A DNA stretch of 64,000 bases from Robertmurraya korlensis (lineage in GTDB: Bacteria > Bacillota > Bacilli > Bacillales > Cytobacillaceae). Numbering within the stretch: the first letter of the stretch is position 1; each line of letters starts with the position of its first letter. The stretch covers positions 310,001-374,000 of the forward strand of contig NZ_JAMBNS010000001.1 of the NCBI RefSeq assembly GCF_023715225.1. Direction: 5' to 3'. Below, in pieces: positions 40,747 through 53,303 of the stretch. The translations under genes were made by a program, and so were the position numbers. The notes under the pieces were generated by a model, which worked only from the letters and a program-made list of their open reading frames with translations, was not told the origin of the DNA and made no database searches.

Positions 40747-41439
40747 ATGGCTTTTAAAAAGACAGGACAAGTGGGTCCAAGATTTTTTATTTATATTTTA
40801 GGTTTATTAATTATGTCCCTTGGAATTGTATTATTAATAAAGGCTGATATTGGAGCTACACCATGGGATGTTCTTCATGTGGGCCTTCATTATCAATTTG
40901 GTCTAACGATTGGTACATGGTCCATTTTTGTTGGGGTGGTTATCTTAACTTTAGCGACAATCATTTCTAAAGAATTTCCGAAAATCGGTGCGTTTTTAAA
41001 TATGTTATTAGTTGGCGTTTTTATTGATATGTATTTTCTGCTTCCGATCATTCAAACACCCGATGGCTGGGTTGGAAAAGCTTTGATGTTTGCCGTTGGT
41101 CTTTTATTAAATGGGTATGGTATGGGGTTATATATTTCTGCTTCTTTCGGTGCTGGCCCAAGAGACAGCCTAATGATTGCTTTAACCGATAGAACAGGGT
41201 GGAAGGTTACTTATGTCCGGGCTTGTATAGAAATTATTGTACTGATTATGGGGTGGCAACTCGGTGGACCAGTATTTGTTGGTACCGTTGTGTTCAGTTT
41301 TGTCATTGGACCTATCGTTGGCGTAGCGTTACCACAGTGCCAAAGGCTAACGGATTATTTCCTTAGTAAATTACACTCCGCTAAAAGAATGGCTAAACAT
41401 ACAAAAGAAGAAATTAGTAATCGAGGTGCTAGTTTATGA
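40747..41439 (+). CDS. YczE/YitT-type multispan membrane protein
   Basis: Membrane protein of about 230 aa with five or six helices (FFIYILGLLIMSLGIVLLI, WSIFVGVVILTLATIIS, ALMFAVGLLLNGYGMGLYI, VFVGTVVFSFVIGPIVGVAL). GADIGATPWDVLH-like sequence (KADIGATPWDVLHVGLH) and SFGAGPRDSLM are characteristic of the YczE family, whose function is unclear. TTG 40741 is an alternative start. Its stop overlaps the cymR start by four bases (ATGA). Confidence 0.82.
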   Translation: MAFKKTGQVGPRFFIYILGLLIMSLGIVLLIKADIGATPWDVLHVGLHYQFGLTIGTWSIFVGVVILTLATIISKEFPKIGAFLNMLLVGVFIDMYFLLPIIQTPDGWVGKALMFAVGLLLNGYGMGLYISASFGAGPRDSLMIALTDRTGWKVTYVRACIEIIVLIMGWQLGGPVFVGTVVFSFVIGPIVGVALPQCQRLTDYFLSKLHSAKRMAKHTKEEISNRGASL

Positions 41440-41855
41440 AAATATCAACAAAAGGTCGTTACGGATTAACAATTATGATCGAGCTTGCGAAAAAACACGG
41501 TGAAGGACCAACATCGCTTAAAACGATTGCTCAAGCAAATGATTTATCTGAGCATTATTTAGAGCAGTTAATTGCTCCTCTTAGAAACGCTGGATTTGTT
41601 AAGAGCATTCGTGGCGCATATGGTGGTTATGTGTTAGCGAAGGGACCAACAGAAATTAGTGCAGGCGATATTATTAGAGTGCTAGAAGGTCCTATCAGTC
41701 CTGTTGAAGGGATTGAAGATGAAGAGCCTGCAAAGCGTGCATTATGGATGAGAATCCGTGATGCTGTGAAAGGTGTTTTAGACAATACAACACTAGAAGA
41801 ATTAGCGAACCACACAGATGACGGAGAGTCAGATTCCTATATGTTTTACATATAG
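41436..41855 (+). CDS. cymR: Cysteine metabolism repressor CymR
   Basis: Rrf2-family repressor controlling sulfur uptake and cysteine synthesis; it works in complex with CysK in B. subtilis. N-terminal winged helix MKISTKGRYGLTIMIELAKK and SEHYLEQLIAPLRNAGFVKSIRG, C-terminal GDIIRVLEGPISPVE. The three Fe-S cysteines of IscR-type members are absent, as expected for CymR. 139 aa. Translation-coupled to the upstream membrane protein gene and upstream of iscS, linking cysteine level to sulfur transfer. Confidence 0.95.
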   Translation: MKISTKGRYGLTIMIELAKKHGEGPTSLKTIAQANDLSEHYLEQLIAPLRNAGFVKSIRGAYGGYVLAKGPTEISAGDIIRVLEGPISPVEGIEDEEPAKRALWMRIRDAVKGVLDNTTLEELANHTDDGESDSYMFYI

Positions 41856-41903
41856 GAGAAAAGGTAAAGCTAGTTTCAAGTGGATATTTTTAAGTAGGTG
41901 AAC

Positions 41904-44188
<2,285 letters not shown>

Positions 44189-44192
44189 GGAG

Positions 44193-44225
44193 GAAACCTC
44201 GATTCAAATGGTCGAGGTTTTCGTA
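44193..44225 (+). terminator. Intrinsic terminator after mnmA
   Basis: GAAACCTCGA-TTCAAATGG-TCGAGGTTTTC. Confidence 0.8.
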
Positions 44226-44297
44226 TGTATAAAAAGGACAAAACTAGATGAAAAGAAGTTATAATAATAAAAGACAATAAATAATGGAGCGTGTACT

Positions 44298-44948
44298 ATG
44301 GATAAAAATGAAAAAGGAATTCAATTGATGAAGGAGGGAAAGTGGGAGGAAGCTGCTGGATTGTTTATGAAGGCAATAGAGGAAAATCCGAATGATGCGG
44401 TATCCTATATAAATTTCGGAAACGTATTATCTGCAGTTGGAGAAAATGATAAGGCACTCAAATTTTTTCAAAAAGCCATAGAAATCGATGAAAATGCGGC
44501 AACAGCTTATTATAATGCTGGAAACCTATACTTCGAAAATGAACAATTAGAAGAAGCAAAAAATATGTTTGAACTGGCAATGAGAAAGGGACTGCATTCT
44601 AGTGATAATTATTTTATGCTTGGACTTACGCTTATTCAGTTAGAGCAGTCTAAGCTTGCTTTACCTTATTTGCAAAGAAGTGTGGAGCTAAATGGGGATG
44701 ATGCTGAAGCTCGTTTTCAATTTGGATTATGTCTAGCAAATCAAGAATTACTTGACGAGGCATTGGAGCAGTTTAATGCATGTGTAGAGTTAGATCCATC
44801 ACATGCTGATGCTTATTATAATCTTGGTGTTGCTTATGGCTTTAAAGAGGATGGAAAAAAAGCTCTTGATATGTTTGATAAAGCATTGGAATTACAACCT
44901 GATCATCTACTAGCAGGTTACGGGAAGAAATTAATCGAAAAGAAGTAA
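44298..44948 (+). CDS. TPR-repeat protein (YrrB-like)
   Basis: 216-residue protein built of about six tetratricopeptide repeats (for example AVSYINFGNVLSAVGENDKA, ATAYYNAGNLYFENEQLEEA, ADAYYNLGVAYGFKEDGKKA). Matches YrrB, found beside mnmA and recD2 in Bacillus. No catalytic domain or signal peptide; presumably a protein-protein adaptor. Function unknown. Confidence 0.9.
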   Translation: MDKNEKGIQLMKEGKWEEAAGLFMKAIEENPNDAVSYINFGNVLSAVGENDKALKFFQKAIEIDENAATAYYNAGNLYFENEQLEEAKNMFELAMRKGLHSSDNYFMLGLTLIQLEQSKLALPYLQRSVELNGDDAEARFQFGLCLANQELLDEALEQFNACVELDPSHADAYYNLGVAYGFKEDGKKALDMFDKALELQPDHLLAGYGKKLIEKK

Positions 44949-44988
44949 TCTTCATTCGTAGCGAATTTTTTGTAAGGAGGGGAGTTCT

Positions 44989-47385
44989 TTGGAGGGACAA
45001 GAAACGCTCGATTTGTTTAAGGATCAAGGAAGATTTATAAAAGGAAAGCATCTTGTCACAATCTTTCATAATGAACAAAATTTGTACACCGTTCTAAGAA
45101 TTCGCGTGGAAGAAACGAATGAGAATTATGAAGACAAAGAAGCTGTTATTACCGGCTATTTTCCAAAAGTTCATGAACAGGAAACGTACATATTTTATGG
45201 AGAGTTAAAGGACCATCCGAAATTCGGTCAACAATTTCATGCAACGCATTTTCGAAAAGATATACCCCAAACGAAGCAAGGGGTAGTGAGCTATTTATCA
45301 AGTGAGCTTTTTAAAGGAGTCGGAAAGAAAACCGCTGAAAAAATCGTTGAAGTTTTAGGGGAGAATGCCATTTCTAAAATTATGCAACAACCTTCTTTAC
45401 TTGATCAAATACCGAAGCTTCCCCCTGATAAGGCAAAGGAAATTTTTGATACCCTTATGGAGCATCAAGGATTAGAACAGGCGATGGTTGCTTTAAATCA
45501 ATATGGATTTGGTCCGCAAATCTCTATGCGGATTTATCAGGCGTATAAGGATCAGACAGTAGAAGTGGTTCAGTCGAATCCTTATAAGCTTGTTGAAGAT
45601 ATTCAAGGTATTGGGTTTACCAGAGCAGATGACCTTGGGTTTCAACTTGGCATTTCCGGTCATCACCCTGACCGAATAAAAGCGGCCTGCTTATATACGC
45701 TTGAGGTTGAGTGTATGCAAAATGGTCATGTGTATATGGAAACAGGATTATTACTCGATAAGGTAAAGACATTATTAGAAGAAAATAAACGTGATGAAAT
45801 TGATTTTTCACCTATTGGAGCTGAGGTAGTCAAGCTTGAAGAAGAAGGGAAAATCATCGTTGAAGAAATGAGGGTGTATTTGCCTTCCCTTTTTTTCTCC
45901 GAAAAAGGACTTGTTACAAGCATTAAAAAAATAGTCTCTCAAACGCAGTATGAAAATCAGTTTCCTGATTCTGAATTTTTACTCGCCCTTGGAAATCTAG
46001 AGGAACGATTAGGAGTTCAGTATGCCCCGACTCAAAAGGATGCGATTCAGACGGCTTTGATGTCACCGATGCTGATCTTAACAGGTGGTCCGGGTACAGG
46101 GAAAACAACGGTTATTAAAGGAATTGTTGAGCTATATGCAGAATTGCATGGCTGCTCTTTAGATCCAAATGATTATAAAGGAGACGAACCCTTTCCATTT
46201 ATATTAGCTGCGCCAACTGGCCGTGCAGCAAAACGAATGACGGAATCTACAGGACTTCCTGCGGTTACCATTCACAGGCTATTAGGATGGAATGGGGTTG
46301 AAGGGTTCAGCAAAAATGAAGACAACCCATTAGAAGGGAAAATTTTAATTGTAGATGAGACGAGCATGCTTGACATATGGCTTGCTAATCAGCTATTTAA
46401 AGCTTTGCCTGAATCCATACAAGTCATATTAGTTGGAGACGAAGATCAATTACCTTCTGTAGGTCCTGGGCAAGTACTAAAGGATCTTCTAGAATGCGGC
46501 GTTCTTTCTGTCGTTAGACTAACTGATATTTATCGTCAAGCGGAAGGATCTTCTATTATTGAACTTGCTCATGAAATTAAATCGGGACGGTTACCTGCCA
46601 ATATAAGTTTGCAACAAAAGGACCGATCCTTCTTTAGATGTAGCGCAAACCAAATTGCGGATGTAGTTGAAAAGGTCGTCCGAAATGCGAAAAGTAAAGG
46701 TTACACAGCAAAAGATATTCAGGTTCTTGCACCCATGTATAAAGGGCCTGCTGGAATTGATCGCTTGAACACGCTAATGCAAAGCATATTTAATCCTAAC
46801 CCTGATGGCACGAGAAAAGAAATAAAGTACGGCGATGTGGTTTATCGTGTCGGTGATAAGGTGTTACAGCTTGTGAATCAGCCGGAAAATAATGTATTTA
46901 ATGGAGATATAGGCGAAATTGTATCTATCTTCTATGCAAAAGAAAATACGGAAAAAGAGGATATGATCGTTGTATCCTTTGAGGGTGCAGAAGCTACATA
47001 TACCAGACAAGACCTTCAACAAATCACCCATTCCTATTGCTGCTCTGTTCACAAATCGCAAGGAAGTGAATTTCCTATTGTAATCCTCCCTGTAGTAAGG
47101 AGCTATTATCGAATGCTGCGAAGAAATCTGTTGTATACAGCGATTACGAGAAGTAAGCAGTTTTTAATCCTTTGTGGAGAAGAAGAGGCTTTAAGGGTCG
47201 GTATTTCAAGATCGGATGAACAGGAGAGATTGACGACGTTACGGATGAAATTGGAAAAAAACATAGAAAACAATAGCGAGGGCAACGTAAAGGGTATGTT
47301 TCAAAATGCGGAGGAGCATTTGCTGTCTATTGACCCGATGATTGGCATGGAAGGAATCACCCCATATAGTTTTATGGAGAGTTGA
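44989..47385 (+). CDS. recD2: ATP-dependent DNA helicase RecD2
   Basis: Superfamily 1B 5'-3' helicase of the RecD2 (YrrC) type, not part of RecBCD. The long N-terminal region has helix-hairpin-helix sequence (SSELFKGVGKKTAEKIVE, IQGIGFTRADDLGFQLG). Helicase motifs: ILTGGPGTGKTTVIKG, AAPTGRAAKRM, VDETSMLD, LVGDEDQLPSVGPGQVL and VHKSQGSEF. 798 aa from TTG 44989 behind AAGGAGGGG. Confidence 0.95.
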   Translation: MEGQETLDLFKDQGRFIKGKHLVTIFHNEQNLYTVLRIRVEETNENYEDKEAVITGYFPKVHEQETYIFYGELKDHPKFGQQFHATHFRKDIPQTKQGVVSYLSSELFKGVGKKTAEKIVEVLGENAISKIMQQPSLLDQIPKLPPDKAKEIFDTLMEHQGLEQAMVALNQYGFGPQISMRIYQAYKDQTVEVVQSNPYKLVEDIQGIGFTRADDLGFQLGISGHHPDRIKAACLYTLEVECMQNGHVYMETGLLLDKVKTLLEENKRDEIDFSPIGAEVVKLEEEGKIIVEEMRVYLPSLFFSEKGLVTSIKKIVSQTQYENQFPDSEFLLALGNLEERLGVQYAPTQKDAIQTALMSPMLILTGGPGTGKTTVIKGIVELYAELHGCSLDPNDYKGDEPFPFILAAPTGRAAKRMTESTGLPAVTIHRLLGWNGVEGFSKNEDNPLEGKILIVDETSMLDIWLANQLFKALPESIQVILVGDEDQLPSVGPGQVLKDLLECGVLSVVRLTDIYRQAEGSSIIELAHEIKSGRLPANISLQQKDRSFFRCSANQIADVVEKVVRNAKSKGYTAKDIQVLAPMYKGPAGIDRLNTLMQSIFNPNPDGTRKEIKYGDVVYRVGDKVLQLVNQPENNVFNGDIGEIVSIFYAKENTEKEDMIVVSFEGAEATYTRQDLQQITHSYCCSVHKSQGSEFPIVILPVVRSYYRMLRRNLLYTAITRSKQFLILCGEEEALRVGISRSDEQERLTTLRMKLEKNIENNSEGNVKGMFQNAEEHLLSIDPMIGMEGITPYSFMES

Positions 47386-47469
47386 TCACCCATTACATTT
47401 GGAAATCGTTTCTCGTTATGATTTTACGCTTCGTCGTGAACAATAGTAATGTTCGAAAGAGGTGGTATC

Positions 47470-47949
47470 TTGCGGACATTTACATTGCTAAAGGGAGTTA
47501 GTGTGTACGAGAAAGAAAGCGGATCAAAGGTTGGTGAAGTCAATGACCTCATCATTTCTGCGACTAGTGACTCGGTCCAATCACTGCTTGTGAAGCAAGG
47601 AATGCTTGTTAAAAGGACCGCACTGCTTGATATTCAAGACGTCACTTCCTTTGGCTCGGATGGAGTAATGATTGAAAACCGAACTTTGCTAAGACCAATT
47701 AATAGGGGCAATCATTCTTCCATTGCATTTTGTCGAGGTCTATCCGGGAACATGCTGTTATCAAGTGACGGTGAGCAGCTCGGGTTGATTGAGGATGTAT
47801 ATTTTAAGGAAGAATTGGGCACAATCGTAGGGTATCAATGTTCGGATGGCTTTTTTTCAGACATCAAAGAAGGAAAGCGTGTCATCAAAACGGATGAACC
47901 CCTCCAGTATGGAAAAGACGCCATCATCGTGAACGTAAAAAAATCTTAA
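47470..47949 (+). CDS. yrrD: PRC-barrel protein YrrD-like
   Basis: 159-residue soluble protein with two PRC-barrel-like halves: KGVSVYEKESGSKVGEVNDL at the N-terminus and GLSGNMLLSSDGEQLGLIED in the second half. It follows recD2 as yrrD does in B. subtilis. TTG 47470 behind AGAGGTGG is preferred. Possibly sporulation related by analogy; no direct motif for that here. Confidence 0.78.
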   Translation: MRTFTLLKGVSVYEKESGSKVGEVNDLIISATSDSVQSLLVKQGMLVKRTALLDIQDVTSFGSDGVMIENRTLLRPINRGNHSSIAFCRGLSGNMLLSSDGEQLGLIEDVYFKEELGTIVGYQCSDGFFSDIKEGKRVIKTDEPLQYGKDAIIVNVKKS

Positions 47950-47992
47950 GCGCACATGACTTAAGATATTACCTATACGTGAGGTGTCTACG

Positions 47993-48184
47993 ATGTTGAA
48001 ATGCCCTAATTGTCAAAGCAAAGATATCGGGAAAATTGGAATTAACCAATACTATTGCTGGAACTGCTTCATTGAACTAACTTTAGCAAAAGGAATCATT
48101 AATACTCACCAAGTTGAGGAAGACGGTACATTAAGCTCATTAGACGATCTTTTTGGAGAAGATGAACGCCGATATAGCTCATAA
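47993..48184 (+). CDS. Small zinc-ribbon protein
   Basis: 63-residue protein starting MLKCPNCQSKDIGKIG with a second pair in YYCWNCFIE: four cysteines forming a zinc ribbon. The acidic C-terminus has DDLFGEDE. GAGGTG precedes ATG 47993. Occupies the position of a small gene between yrrD and yrzQ in Bacillus. Function unknown. Confidence 0.82.
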   Translation: MLKCPNCQSKDIGKIGINQYYCWNCFIELTLAKGIINTHQVEEDGTLSSLDDLFGEDERRYSS

Positions 48185-48205
48185 ATCTATTAAGAGGTGA
48201 GATAA

Positions 48206-48337
48206 ATGAATCGAATGGTAACTTCTGCAGTAGCAATTGGAGCAGGTGTTGTTGCATATAATTACGCTCGCAAAAACAAAATGATGTCAGGGCGTGGAAT
48301 GAAAAAAATGCAGCGTAGAATTTCGAGAATGTTTTAA
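48206..48337 (+). CDS. yrzQ: YrzQ-like DUF3918 small protein
   Basis: 43-codon ORF with AGAGGTGAG ribosome binding site. One hydrophobic segment (VTSAVAIGAGVVAYNYA) is followed by a strongly basic tail (GRGMKKMQRRISRMF), typical of the small membrane-associated YrzQ/DUF3918 family. Too short to pass normal ORF filters. A terminator follows. Confidence 0.78.
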   Translation: MNRMVTSAVAIGAGVVAYNYARKNKMMSGRGMKKMQRRISRMF

Positions 48338-48342
48338 TACGA

Positions 48343-48377
48343 AGAAAGGCCCCTGTAAAAAAGGGGCTTTTCTTTTT
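48343..48377 (+). terminator. Intrinsic terminator after yrzQ
   Basis: AAAGGCCCCT-GTAAAAA-AGGGGCTTTTC, then TTTTT. Confidence 0.88.
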
Positions 48378-48426
48378 GTATATTTCTTACTGTTCCACTT
48401 TAAACTATAGACAAGGAGTGGATACA

Positions 48427-49506
48427 ATGGACATTCGTTTGAAATGGTATTACCGGCTTGGTTTTTTGCTTTTGTTATTCATTGTCTTATTTGTTTTTCT
48501 GAAATTACAGCCCATCTGGTTGCCCATTTTTAAAATCACAATGATCGTCGTGCTCCCATTTATCATCGCAGCATTTATTTCATATTTATTACATCCCGTG
48601 GTGGAAACACTTCATGAAAATTATTTACCCAGATGGTTGGCCGTTTTAATTATATATATACTGTTTTTTGGAAGTGTAAGTGTGGCACTTTATAATGGTG
48701 TTCCTGCAGTTATACACCAGCTAAGAGATCTGACTGAAAACGCACCAAGCTTTGCCGATCAATACAGAGCGTGGATCCATGAAATTCAGGATAAAACCTC
48801 TACTTGGCCTGAAGCCTTTCAAGATAGGGTAGATAGCAGTATTGTGGCCGTTGAAAGAATGCTTGATAACGCTCTAACAAGAGCCGTTAATTTAGGAATG
48901 GGAATTATCAATTCAGCCTTGCTCTTTGCTATCATCCCATTTATTGCATTTTACATGTTAAAGGATTATGAAAAAATCAAGAAGGCGGTATGGTATATTA
49001 CACCGAAAAAATGGCGGAGTGGGGGAACTCTATTTTTAAGAGATGTGGACAAATCGCTTGGCAGTTATATTAGGGGACAGCTTTTAGTTTGCGTGATGAT
49101 TGGTACGATTTCAGCATTATCTTTCTGGTTCATTGACTTACGGTATCCACTGTTGCTTGGATTAATTGTTGGGATTACAAATATTATTCCATATTTTGGT
49201 CCTGTTATAGGTGCCGTGCCAGCTATTATCATCGCTGCTACGATAAGTGTAAAAATGGTTCTCTTTGTTGTGATTATCATCGCTCTACTGCAATTTTTAG
49301 AGGGGAATATTTTATCTCCTTTTATTGTTGGAAAGAGCCTGCATATGCATCCTTTAGTGATTATGTTTGCGCTTTTGGCAGGTGGAGAAATTGGCGGAAT
49401 ACTAGGACTAATCTTAGCTGTACCAATTATGGCTATTCTCAAGGTGAGCCTTCTTCATGCAAAACAGCACTTTTCAAAAGACGTATCCGATAATCAATTG
49501 ATGTGA
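48427..49506 (+). CDS. yrrI: AI-2E-family transporter (YrrI-like)
   Basis: Multispan membrane protein of the AI-2 exporter/PerM family, 359 aa. LLFAIIPFIAFYMLKDYEKI, GSYIRGQLLVCVMIGTISAL, LGLIVGITNIIPYFGPVIGA and LEGNILSPFIVGKSLHMHPL are the family motifs. AAGGAGTG supports ATG 48427. Substrate unknown; some relatives are sodium/proton antiporters, so the family name should not be taken as function. Confidence 0.88.
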   Translation: MDIRLKWYYRLGFLLLLFIVLFVFLKLQPIWLPIFKITMIVVLPFIIAAFISYLLHPVVETLHENYLPRWLAVLIIYILFFGSVSVALYNGVPAVIHQLRDLTENAPSFADQYRAWIHEIQDKTSTWPEAFQDRVDSSIVAVERMLDNALTRAVNLGMGIINSALLFAIIPFIAFYMLKDYEKIKKAVWYITPKKWRSGGTLFLRDVDKSLGSYIRGQLLVCVMIGTISALSFWFIDLRYPLLLGLIVGITNIIPYFGPVIGAVPAIIIAATISVKMVLFVVIIIALLQFLEGNILSPFIVGKSLHMHPLVIMFALLAGGEIGGILGLILAVPIMAILKVSLLHAKQHFSKDVSDNQLM

Positions 49507-49511
49507 CAACG

Positions 49512-49541
49512 TTGACAAACATAAAAGCATATCAGTATAAT
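49512..49541 (+). promoter_or_regulatory. Predicted sigma-A promoter of alaS
   Basis: TTGACA (49512-49517), 18 bp, TATAAT (49536-49541). Confidence 0.85.
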
Positions 49542-49547
49542 TCGTAC

Positions 49548-49798
49548 TATAAAGTTCAAAAACACGAAAACATGTTGAAGGAACAAGTATGTGATAGCCC
49601 GTCTATAGAGAGGAATTTCCTTGGCTGAAAGAAATTCTAGACGAAGGATGACAGAAAGCTATTCCGGAGTGCAGCTAATTCCTGCCGTTAACCTGCGTTA
49701 AAGGTCTTTGAGAGATGAGTGCTTTTGGGGCATTCATAATCAGGGTGGTACCGCGAGCAAGCTCCTCGTCCCTGTTTTGGGATGAAGGGCTTTTTTTG
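49548..49798 (+). ncRNA. T-box leader, alanine specific, upstream of alaS
   Basis: AGTA of the specifier loop at 49588-49591, candidate specifier GCT (Ala) at 49658-49660, T-box AGGGTGGTACCGCGAG at 49742-49757 and terminator stem 49761-49772/49779-49790 with T7. Uncharged tRNA-Ala should allow readthrough into alaS. Confidence 0.93.
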
Positions 49799-49825
49799 TT
49801 GAAAAAAATGTTGGAGGGTAAATAA

Positions 49826-52459
49826 ATGAAGAAGCTTACAGGCTCAGAAATTCGTAAAATGTATTTAGACTTTTTTAAAGAAAAAGGACATTCGGTGGAA
49901 CCAAGTGCTCCCCTTGTTCCTCATGATGATCCATCTTTGCTTTGGATTAACAGTGGGGTTGCGACATTAAAAAAATATTTTGATGGACGAGTTATTCCTG
50001 ATAATCCAAGAATCACAAATGCACAGAAATCTATTCGTACGAACGATATCGAAAATGTTGGGAAAACTGCAAGACATCATACGTTTTTTGAAATGCTAGG
50101 GAACTTCTCTATCGGAGAATACTTTAAAGTGGAAGCTATCCATTGGGCTTGGGAATTTTTGACGGATGAAAAATGGGTAGGATTTGAAAAGGAAAAGCTT
50201 TCTGTTACGATTCACCCAGAAGATGATGAAGCGTTTGAAATTTGGAGCAAAGAAATTGGGGTGCCCGAAGAGAGAATTATTCGCTTAGAGGGGAACTTCT
50301 GGGATATCGGCGAGGGACCTAGTGGACCAAATACAGAAATTTTCTATGATCGTGGACCTGAATATGGAAATGATGAAAGTGATCCAGAGTTATATCCTGG
50401 AGGAGAAAATGATAGATATTTAGAGGTTTGGAACTTAGTTTTCTCAGAATTTAATCATAATCCGGATGGTACATATACTCCGCTACCAAAGAAAAATATT
50501 GATACAGGGATGGGACTTGAAAGAATGGCTTCGGTTGTTCAAAATGTTCCTACAAATTTTGATACAGATTTATTTATGCCGATTATTCGTGCAACAGAAG
50601 AGATTTCTGGGGCAAAGTATGGTAATGGTAAAGAGTCAGATGTGGCATTTAAAGTCATTGCTGACCATATTCGTACCGTTGCATTTGCTATTGGTGACGG
50701 CGCTCTTCCTTCCAATGAGGGACGAGGATATGTGTTAAGAAGATTGCTTCGTAGAGCGGTACGTTTTGCTAAGCAAATTAACATCAATCGTCCATTTATG
50801 TTTGAGTTGGTTCCTGTTGTAGGGGAAATCATGGTTGATTTTTACCCAGAAGTAAAAAATAAAACCGACTTTATCCAAAAGGTTATAAAGAATGAAGAAG
50901 AAAGATTCCATGAGACTCTGAATGAGGGGCTTCAAATTCTCGCAGCGGTGATCAAGAAAGAAAAGGAAGCTGGAAGTGATACGATTCAAGGCGCAGACGT
51001 TTTCCGTCTTTATGACACATACGGTTTCCCTGTCGAACTAACAGAGGAGTATGGTGAAGAAGAGGGAATGAAGGTTGACCACGCTGGTTTTGAGAGCGAA
51101 ATGGAGCTTCAGCGTGAGCGTGCACGTAAAGCAAGACAAGATGTAGACTCTATGCAGGTTCAAGGTGGAGAACTTGGTGAGATTAAAGTAGAAAGCAAGT
51201 TTGTTGGTTACGATCAGTTAAAGGTTGAATCAAAGGTTCTTGCTATCGTACAAAATGGTGTGAAGATTGACAAGGCAAGTGAAGGAGAAGAAATTCAATT
51301 AATCCTTGATGTTACTCCATTCTATGCTGAGAGCGGTGGGCAAATTGCTGACCTTGGTACACTATTTAGCGAAGGTGTAAAAGCAGCGGTAAAAGATGTA
51401 CAAAAGGCACCAAATGGCCAAAACCTTCACCGTGTATTGATTGAATCTGGTGAATTGCAGGTTAATGACCAGATACTAGCGATTGTTGATGAGAACAATA
51501 GAGGGAAAATTATTAAGAACCATACGGCAACCCATTTATTACATCAAGCCTTAAAAGATGTTCTTGGAACACATGTAAACCAAGCAGGTTCACTAGTAGA
51601 ACAAGATAGACTTCGTTTTGACTTCTCTCATTTTGGACAGGTGAAACCTGAGGAATTAGAAGAAATAGAAAAGATTGTAAACGAAAAAATTTGGCAATCT
51701 TTATCTGTTCAAACAGACTTTAAGGCCATTGCTGAAGCAAAAGCAATGGGAGCTATGGCACTATTTGGTGAAAAATATGGTGATATCGTACGTGTGGTTC
51801 AAGTAGGAGATTATAGTTTAGAACTTTGCGGTGGCTGCCATGTGCCAAATACATCCGTTATTGGTCTCTTTAAAATCGTATCGGAAAGTGGAATTGGAGC
51901 AGGAACTCGTCGTATAGAAGCGGTGACGGGGGAAGGTGCATTTAAGCAAATGCATGGTCAAATCCAAATCTTAAAAGATACGGCTGGAAAGTTAAAAACA
52001 AATCTAAAAGATGTACCATCTAGAATTGAAGCACTGTTAAGTGAACAAAGACAGCTTCAAAAAGAAAATGAGTCTTTAGCAGCTAAGCTAGGGAATATTG
52101 AAGCGGGTAATTTGGTTAATTCTGTAAAAGAAGTGAATGGTGTTCAAGTTCTAGCTGTACGAATTCAAGGTGCTGATATGAACGGACTAAGAAACATGGT
52201 CGATGATTTGAAGCAAAAGTTAGGATCTGCAGTAATCGTACTTGGAAGTGTAAACGAAGAGAAAGTAAACCTAATTGCCGGTGTAACAAAAGACTTAATT
52301 GAAAAGGGCTATCATGCCGGGAAAATTATTAAAGAAGTTGCTACTATTTGCGGTGGTAGTGGTGGTGGACGTCCAGATATGGCCCAAGCAGGCGGAAAAG
52401 ATGCTGGGAAGCTGGATTCTGCACTAAGTTTTGTAGAGGAATGGGTCAAATCCGTTTGA
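49826..52459 (+). CDS. alaS: Alanyl-tRNA synthetase
   Basis: Class II synthetase charging tRNA-Ala, 877 aa. Catalytic core [19 protein letters not shown] to [20 protein letters not shown], editing domain with zinc/hydrolytic HTATHLLH and CGGCHV, and C-Ala domain with [14 protein letters not shown]-type sequence ([16 protein letters not shown]). Preceded by its own T-box. GGAGGG precedes ATG. Confidence 0.97.
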   Translation: MKKLTGSEIRKMYLDFFKEKGHSVEPSAPLVPHDDPSLLWINSGVATLKKYFDGRVIPDNPRITNAQKSIRTNDIENVGKTARHHTFFEMLGNFSIGEYFKVEAIHWAWEFLTDEKWVGFEKEKLSVTIHPEDDEAFEIWSKEIGVPEERIIRLEGNFWDIGEGPSGPNTEIFYDRGPEYGNDESDPELYPGGENDRYLEVWNLVFSEFNHNPDGTYTPLPKKNIDTGMGLERMASVVQNVPTNFDTDLFMPIIRATEEISGAKYGNGKESDVAFKVIADHIRTVAFAIGDGALPSNEGRGYVLRRLLRRAVRFAKQININRPFMFELVPVVGEIMVDFYPEVKNKTDFIQKVIKNEEERFHETLNEGLQILAAVIKKEKEAGSDTIQGADVFRLYDTYGFPVELTEEYGEEEGMKVDHAGFESEMELQRERARKARQDVDSMQVQGGELGEIKVESKFVGYDQLKVESKVLAIVQNGVKIDKASEGEEIQLILDVTPFYAESGGQIADLGTLFSEGVKAAVKDVQKAPNGQNLHRVLIESGELQVNDQILAIVDENNRGKIIKNHTATHLLHQALKDVLGTHVNQAGSLVEQDRLRFDFSHFGQVKPEELEEIEKIVNEKIWQSLSVQTDFKAIAEAKAMGAMALFGEKYGDIVRVVQVGDYSLELCGGCHVPNTSVIGLFKIVSESGIGAGTRRIEAVTGEGAFKQMHGQIQILKDTAGKLKTNLKDVPSRIEALLSEQRQLQKENESLAAKLGNIEAGNLVNSVKEVNGVQVLAVRIQGADMNGLRNMVDDLKQKLGSAVIVLGSVNEEKVNLIAGVTKDLIEKGYHAGKIIKEVATICGGSGGGRPDMAQAGGKDAGKLDSALSFVEEWVKSV

Positions 52460-52596
52460 TATTCAGGAAAAGTAGTGTAAAATGAAGGAGATTAGACTAC
52501 TAAATATTTCTTCCATTGGATAGATTTGATGATAGATACTTCTACCTGAGATCAGTTAATAGCTAGCGATTACTAGAAAAAGCGAGGTGCAAGAGA

Positions 52597-52866
52597 ATGA
52601 GTACATTTGATAAAACAATGAGGTTTAATTTTCCAGAAGAGCCAATCGAACATGACGTGAAGGAAGTCCTATTTCAAGTACATGAAGCTCTTCAAGAAAA
52701 AGGATATCATCCGATTAATCAAATTGTAGGTTACCTGCTTTCTGGAGATCCTGCTTATATTCCTCGTCATCGTGATGCTCGTAACATTATTCGAAAGCTT
52801 GAACGAGATGAAATTATTGAGGAGCTTGTCAAAAGCTATTTAAAAACACAACGAGAGGGCTCTTAA
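52597..52866 (+). CDS. yrzL: IreB-family regulatory protein (YrzL, UPF0297)
   Basis: 89-residue protein matching IreB, which in Enterococcus is phosphorylated by the PASTA kinase IreK. Sequence [38 protein letters not shown] and [15 protein letters not shown] is diagnostic. Forms the conserved yrzL-ruvX-yrzB cluster, four bases from ruvX. Confidence 0.92.
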   Translation: MSTFDKTMRFNFPEEPIEHDVKEVLFQVHEALQEKGYHPINQIVGYLLSGDPAYIPRHRDARNIIRKLERDEIIEELVKSYLKTQREGS

Positions 52867-52869
52867 CTT

Positions 52870-53286
52870 ATGCGAATTCTCGGTCTTGACGTCGGTAGTA
52901 AAACGGTCGGCGTTGCGCTCAGCGATGAATTTGGCTGGACAGCGCAAGGTTTAGAAACAATAAAAATTAATGAAGATGAAAGAATGTTTGGTTTTGACCA
53001 TATTGGTCAAATAATAGAAAAGTATGAAGTAGGAAAAATAGTAGTAGGGCTGCCTAAAAACATGAATGGAACCATTGGACCTAGAGGTGAAGCGAGTCAA
53101 TTTTACGCTAGTGAGCTAGAAAAGAGATTTTCCTTGCCTGTATCCCTATGGGACGAGCGTTTAACTACGGTTGCAGCGGAACGTGTCTTACTAGAAGCGG
53201 ATGTTAGTAGGAAAAAACGTAAAAAAGTAATCGACAAAATGGCAGCAGCTATGATCTTACAAGGCTTTTTAGATAGTCAAAAATAA
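52870..53286 (+). CDS. ruvX: Putative pre-16S rRNA nuclease / Holliday junction resolvase-like RuvX
   Basis: YqgF/RuvX RNase H-like fold, 138 aa. [18 protein letters not shown] carries the first catalytic Asp, [12 protein letters not shown] the second acidic region, and [14 protein letters not shown] plus [17 protein letters not shown] complete the motif set. In E. coli the homolog matures the 16S 5' end. Located in the conserved yrzL-ruvX-yrzB trio. Confidence 0.94.
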   Translation: MRILGLDVGSKTVGVALSDEFGWTAQGLETIKINEDERMFGFDHIGQIIEKYEVGKIVVGLPKNMNGTIGPRGEASQFYASELEKRFSLPVSLWDERLTTVAAERVLLEADVSRKKRKKVIDKMAAAMILQGFLDSQK

Positions 53287-53303
53287 CTTGAGGTGATTTT
53301 TCA

